Positions 61,401-64,000 of a DNA stretch of 64,000 nt are shown here, one piece after another. The DNA comes from Liolophura sinensis (taxonomy: Eukaryota > Mollusca > Polyplacophora > Chitonida > Chitonidae). The stretch covers positions 81,458,101 through 81,522,100 of the forward strand of contig NC_088300.1 in NCBI RefSeq assembly GCF_032854445.1. Reading direction: 5' to 3'. Made by a program: the position numbers and the translations under genes. The notes beneath the pieces are model-generated. The model saw only the letters and a list, made by a program, of their open reading frames with translations. It was not told where the DNA came from and did no database searches. Within the stretch, counting starts at the first letter, position 1. Every line of letters begins with the position of its first letter.

Positions 61401-64000
61401 GGTGTGTTAACCCATGTTCATGTCATGTGGACAATGTTGGGTGTGTTAACCCATGTTCATGTCATGTGGACAATGTTGGGTGTGTTAACCCATGTTCATG
61501 TCATGTGGACAATGTTGGGTGTGTTAACCCATGTTCATGTCATGTGGACAATGTTGGGTGTGTTAACCCATGTTCATGTCATGTGGACAATGTTGGGTGT
61601 GTTAACTCATGTTCATGTCATGTGGACCATGTTGGGTGTGTTAACCCATGTTCATGTCATGTGGACAATGAAGGGTGTGTTAACCCATGTTCATGTCATG
61701 TGGACAATATTGGGTGTGTTAACCCGTGTTCATGTCATGTGGACAATGTTGGGTGTGTTAACCCATGTTCATGTCATCAGGACAATATTGGGTGTGTTAA
61801 CCCATGTTCATGTCATGTGGACAATGTAGGGTGTGTTAACCCATGTTCATGTCATGTGGACAATGAAGGGTGTGTTAACCCATGTTCATGTCATGTGGAC
61901 AATGAAGGGTGTGTTAACCCATGTTCATGGCATGTGGACAATGTAGGGTGTGTTAACCCATGTTCATGTCATCAGGACAATGTAGGGTGTGTTAACCCAT
62001 GTTCATGTCATGTGGACAATGTTGGGTGTGTTAACCCATGTTCATGCTAACCCATGTTCATGTCATGTGGACCATGTTGGGTGTGTTAATCCATGTTCAT
62101 GTCATGTGGACAGTGTAGGGTGTGTTAACCCATGTTCATGTCATGTGGGCAATGAAGGGTGTGTTAACCCATGTTCATGTCATGTGGACAATATTGGGTG
62201 TGTTAACCCATGTTCATGTCATTTGGACAATGTTGGGTGTGTTAACCCATGTTCATGTCATCAGGACAATGTAGGGTGTGTTAACCCATGTTCATGTCAT
62301 GTGGACAATGTAGGGTATATTAACCCATGTTCATGTCATGTGGACAGTGTAGGGTGTGTTAACCCATGTTCAAGTTAACCCATGTTCATGTCATGTGGAC
62401 AGTGTTGGGTGTGTTAATCCATGTTCATGTCATGTGGACAGTGTAGGGTGTGTTAACCCATGTTCAAGTCATCTGGATAATGTAGGGTGCGTTAACCCAT
62501 GTTCATGTCATGTGGACAATGTAGGGTGTGTTAACCCATGTTCATGCTAACCCATGTTCATGTCATGTGGACCATGTTCATGTCATGTGGACCATGTTGG
62601 GTGTGTTATCCATGTTCATGTCATGTGGACAGTGTTGGGTGTGTTAACCAATGTTCATGTCATGTGGATAATGTAGGGTGTGTTAACCCATGTTCATGTC
62701 ACCTGGACAATGTTGGGTAAGTTAACCCATGTTCATGTCATCTGGACACTGTAGGGTGAGTTAACCCATGTTCATGTCATCTGGACAATGTAGGGCACAC
62801 CCCTAGCTAAGCATATTTGGCCTGGCTCTCCATGTGTCCCTTGTCAAGTCACATGCATGCCCCGTGGTCTTAAAACATTTGTTTTATTTCATTACAAGAC
62901 AAAAATGAGTTGAAAAGCTAGGATTCACTCTGTTGTGGTCTCGGGCTGTGATAGTAGCTCTTCTGCAAAAGAGAGGCAAAAAGCCATTCTTCTGGTTTGG
63001 CAGAATTCTCTGCAATGCTTGAAATTCTCTGAAGGCCTGTATTATTATTATAGGCTGTCTGGTTAAGGCACAGTCTGCGTTGAACCCTTTACAGGCTGTC
63101 CGTGTTGAAAACTTCACAGGTTGTCTGGTTAAACTACAGTCTGTGTTGAACACTTTACAGGCTGACTGGTCAAGGCGCAGTCTGTGTTGAACACTTTACA
63201 GGTAGTCTGATTAAGGTACAGTCTGTGTTGAACAGTTTACAGGTAGTCTGGTTAAGGCTCAGTCTAGGTTGAACACTTTACAGGTAGTCTGATTAAGGTA
63301 CAGTCTATGTTGAACACTTTACAGGTTGTCTGATCAAGATACACTCTATGTTGAACACTTTACAGGCTGGTTAAGGTTTAGTCTGTGTTGAACACTTTAC
63401 AGGTTGCCTGGTTAAGGCTCAGTCTGTGTTGAAAACTTTACAGGTAGTCTGATTAAGGTACAGTCTGTGTTGAACACTTTACAGGTAGTCTGGTTAAGAC
63501 AGTCTTTGTTGAACCCTTTACAGGTAGTCTGGTTAAGGTACAGTCTATGTTGAACACTTTACAGGTTGTCTGATCAAGATACACTCTATGTTGAACATTT
63601 TACAGGTTGTCTGATCAAGATACACTCTATGTTGACCACTTTACAGGTAGTCTGGTTAAGGCTCAGTCTGTGTTGAACACTTTACAGGCTGTCTGGTTAA
63701 GGCTAAGTCTGTGTTGAACACTTTACAGGTTGTCTGGTTAAGGCTCAGTCTGTGTTGAACACTTTACAGGCTGTCTGTTTAAGGCTCAGTCTGTGTTGAA
63801 CACTTTACAGGCTGTCTGGTTAAGGCACAGTCTGTGTTAAACAATTTACAGGCTGTCTGGTTATGGTTTAGTCTGTGTTGAACACACCGTCTGGTTAAGG
63901 ATCTGTGTACATATTGTTCAGATTGGTTATTGTATTTTCAGGAGTCAAACGAGAAGCTATACAGACCATCGCTGGAGAGCCTGCGTACGCTCATCCGGGC
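58345..64000 (+). CDS. PSMD2: 26S proteasome non-ATPase regulatory subunit 2 (PSMD2/RPN1), first three coding exons, partial
   Basis: Coding exons 58345-58431, 60587-60643 and 63942 to the window edge join in phase 0 and give the first 67 residues. The N-terminus is a Lys/Glu-rich disordered segment (MADKSKQEKDSGEKKEEKKT and so on). It is followed by SDEDKQLQDELNMLVERLT and then ESNEKLYRPSLESLRTLIR, which match the conserved start of PSMD2 (EEDKQLQDELEMLVERL, then LYRPALEELR) in sequence and order. RPN1 is the largest base subunit, with PC repeats that dock ubiquitin-like shuttle factors and the deubiquitinase USP14/Ubp6. Those regions lie beyond the window. Confidence 0.93.
58432..58769 (+). 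other. Start of PSMD2 intron 1
   Basis: Unique sequence, nothing recognised. Confidence 0.5.
58770..59355. repeat. Large foldback (inverted repeat, arms about 230-240 bp) in PSMD2 intron 1
   Basis: The left arm at about 58770-59010 recurs inverted at about 59117-59355. Matching pairs along the whole arm include GCCACAACTG, CTGAACTAACGTATGTA, GAAGC..AAACACT, TTTTCCTCACATGG, ACCTCCCACT.GCTCACCTGA and GGCCACCA. Arm identity is roughly 75-80 percent by eye, with a loop of about 105 bp. A transcript would form a long hairpin. It has no coding capacity. Confidence 0.8.
59356..60185 (+). other. PSMD2 intron 1, unique part
   Basis: AT-rich unique sequence, nothing recognised. Confidence 0.5.
60186..60540 (+). 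mobile_element. Old family A SINE with an internal insertion of about 100 bp
   Basis: GGCAGAGTGGTTAATGACAG and AATGTGGTCGCTGGGAAGTC form a decayed head. The core resumes at GTCATGGGTTTCCCTC and CATAATGCTGGCCACC and ends AAAACACCAATCAAATG. Unrelated sequence separates the parts. Confidence 0.75.
60587..60643 (+). CDS. PSMD2: PSMD2 exon 2 (57 nt)
   Basis: The acceptor TCTGTTTTCAG ends at 60586 and the donor GTAAGT starts at 60644. It encodes SDEDKQLQDELNMLVERLT. Confidence 0.95.
60673..60968 (+). mobile_element. Full-length family A SINE with perfect 14-bp target-site duplication
   Basis: The body 60687-60954 has a complete tRNA-like head with A box TGGCTCAGTTGG and B box GAGTTCAAGTCC (RNA polymerase III internal promoter), the conserved core CATAATGCTGGCCGCCGTCG and TATAAGTGAAATATTCTTGA, and a poly-A tail. 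It is flanked by identical ATAATTGCATACAG at 60673-60686 and 60955-60968. It is the least decayed copy here and a good family reference. It inserted into PSMD2 intron 2. Confidence 0.95.
61033..62800 (+). repeat. Minisatellite, 39-bp unit, about 44 copies, PSMD2 intron 2
   Basis: The unit contains GTGTGTTAACCCATGTTCAT followed by GTCATGTGGACAATGTTGG. Occasional partial units reset the frame. The Cys/His-rich frame with 13-residue period is an array shadow, not a gene. Confidence 0.96.
62801..63035 (+). other. PSMD2 intron 2, spacer between two arrays
   Basis: Unique sequence, nothing recognised. Confidence 0.5.
63036..63910 (+). repeat. Minisatellite, 41-bp unit, about 21 copies, PSMD2 intron 2
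   Basis: The unit contains GAACACTTTACAGGCTGTCT followed by GGTTAAGGCTCAGTCTGTGT and T. It ends about 30 bp before the exon 3 acceptor. Each unit has an acceptor-like CTTTACAG. Confidence 0.94.
63942..64000 (+). CDS. PSMD2: PSMD2 exon 3 (cut by window edge)
   Basis: The acceptor TGTATTTTCAG ends at 63941. It encodes ESNEKLYRPSLESLRTLIR and then runs off the window. Confidence 0.95.

Noticed and set aside
61033..62720. Plus-strand Cys/His-rich frames with a 13-residue period that mimic a metallothionein or zinc protein
   Set aside because: 39-bp tandem repeat with a period divisible by three; it lies in PSMD2 intron 2 and has no start or splice context.

Overview
This is a eukaryotic nuclear window, most likely from a mollusc or another lophotrochozoan. 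Genes are intron-rich with GT-AG introns. They are surrounded by tRNA-derived SINE families of a type I associate with mollusc genomes and by an exceptional load of minisatellites; by my count roughly 30 kb of the 64 kb is tandem repeat. The species cannot be fixed from the sequence alone.

Three protein genes can be assembled exon by exon with consistent splice phases. (1) Plus strand, 5013-26069, 7 coding exons, 934 codons: a protein whose order appears to be N-terminal SUMO-interacting-motif-like segment, Ser/Thr-rich region, C3HC4 RING finger resembling RING1 of the RNF216/TRIAD3 type, and a PARP-family mono-ADP-ribosyltransferase catalytic domain interrupted by about 240 residues of Ser/Pro-rich sequence. 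This RING plus PARP architecture is the most interesting gene. (2) Minus strand, 57065-32166, 18 coding exons, 954 codons: the homodimeric kinesin-2 motor KIF17 (OSM-3 type), apparently complete. (3) Plus strand, 58345 to the window edge: the first three coding exons of PSMD2 (RPN1), the largest non-ATPase subunit of the proteasome base. KIF17 and PSMD2 are head to head with 1.28 kb between start codons. The PARP gene and KIF17 converge on about 6 kb of repeat-rich sequence.

Layout: 1-4900 is intergenic (38-bp array, LINE reverse-transcriptase relic, AT-rich and pyrimidine-rich tracts, a SINE with intact target duplications, a frameshifted gag relic). 4885-5012 is a promoter with a perfect CRE palindrome. 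5013-26069 is the RING-PARP gene, whose introns 3 to 6 are almost entirely minisatellite. 26070-32165 is its 3' flank plus arrays and SINEs. 32166-57065 is KIF17. 57066-58344 is the shared promoter region. 58345-64000 is the PSMD2 start with a large foldback, a SINE with a perfect 14-bp target duplication, and two arrays.

The cross-gene signal is that several intronic arrays start exactly at exon boundaries and their repeat units contain the adjoining exon end plus its splice site. This occurs after KIF17 exons 1, 5, 9 and 15, at the KIF17 exon 14 acceptor, and before exon 4 of the RING-PARP gene. Dozens of copies of real splice junctions therefore lie beside the functional one. In the RING-PARP intron 3 array each unit carries ACAG followed by GTGAGC, the juxtaposed acceptor/donor form of a recursive splice site. 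No RNA genes, CRISPR arrays or prokaryotic features were found.
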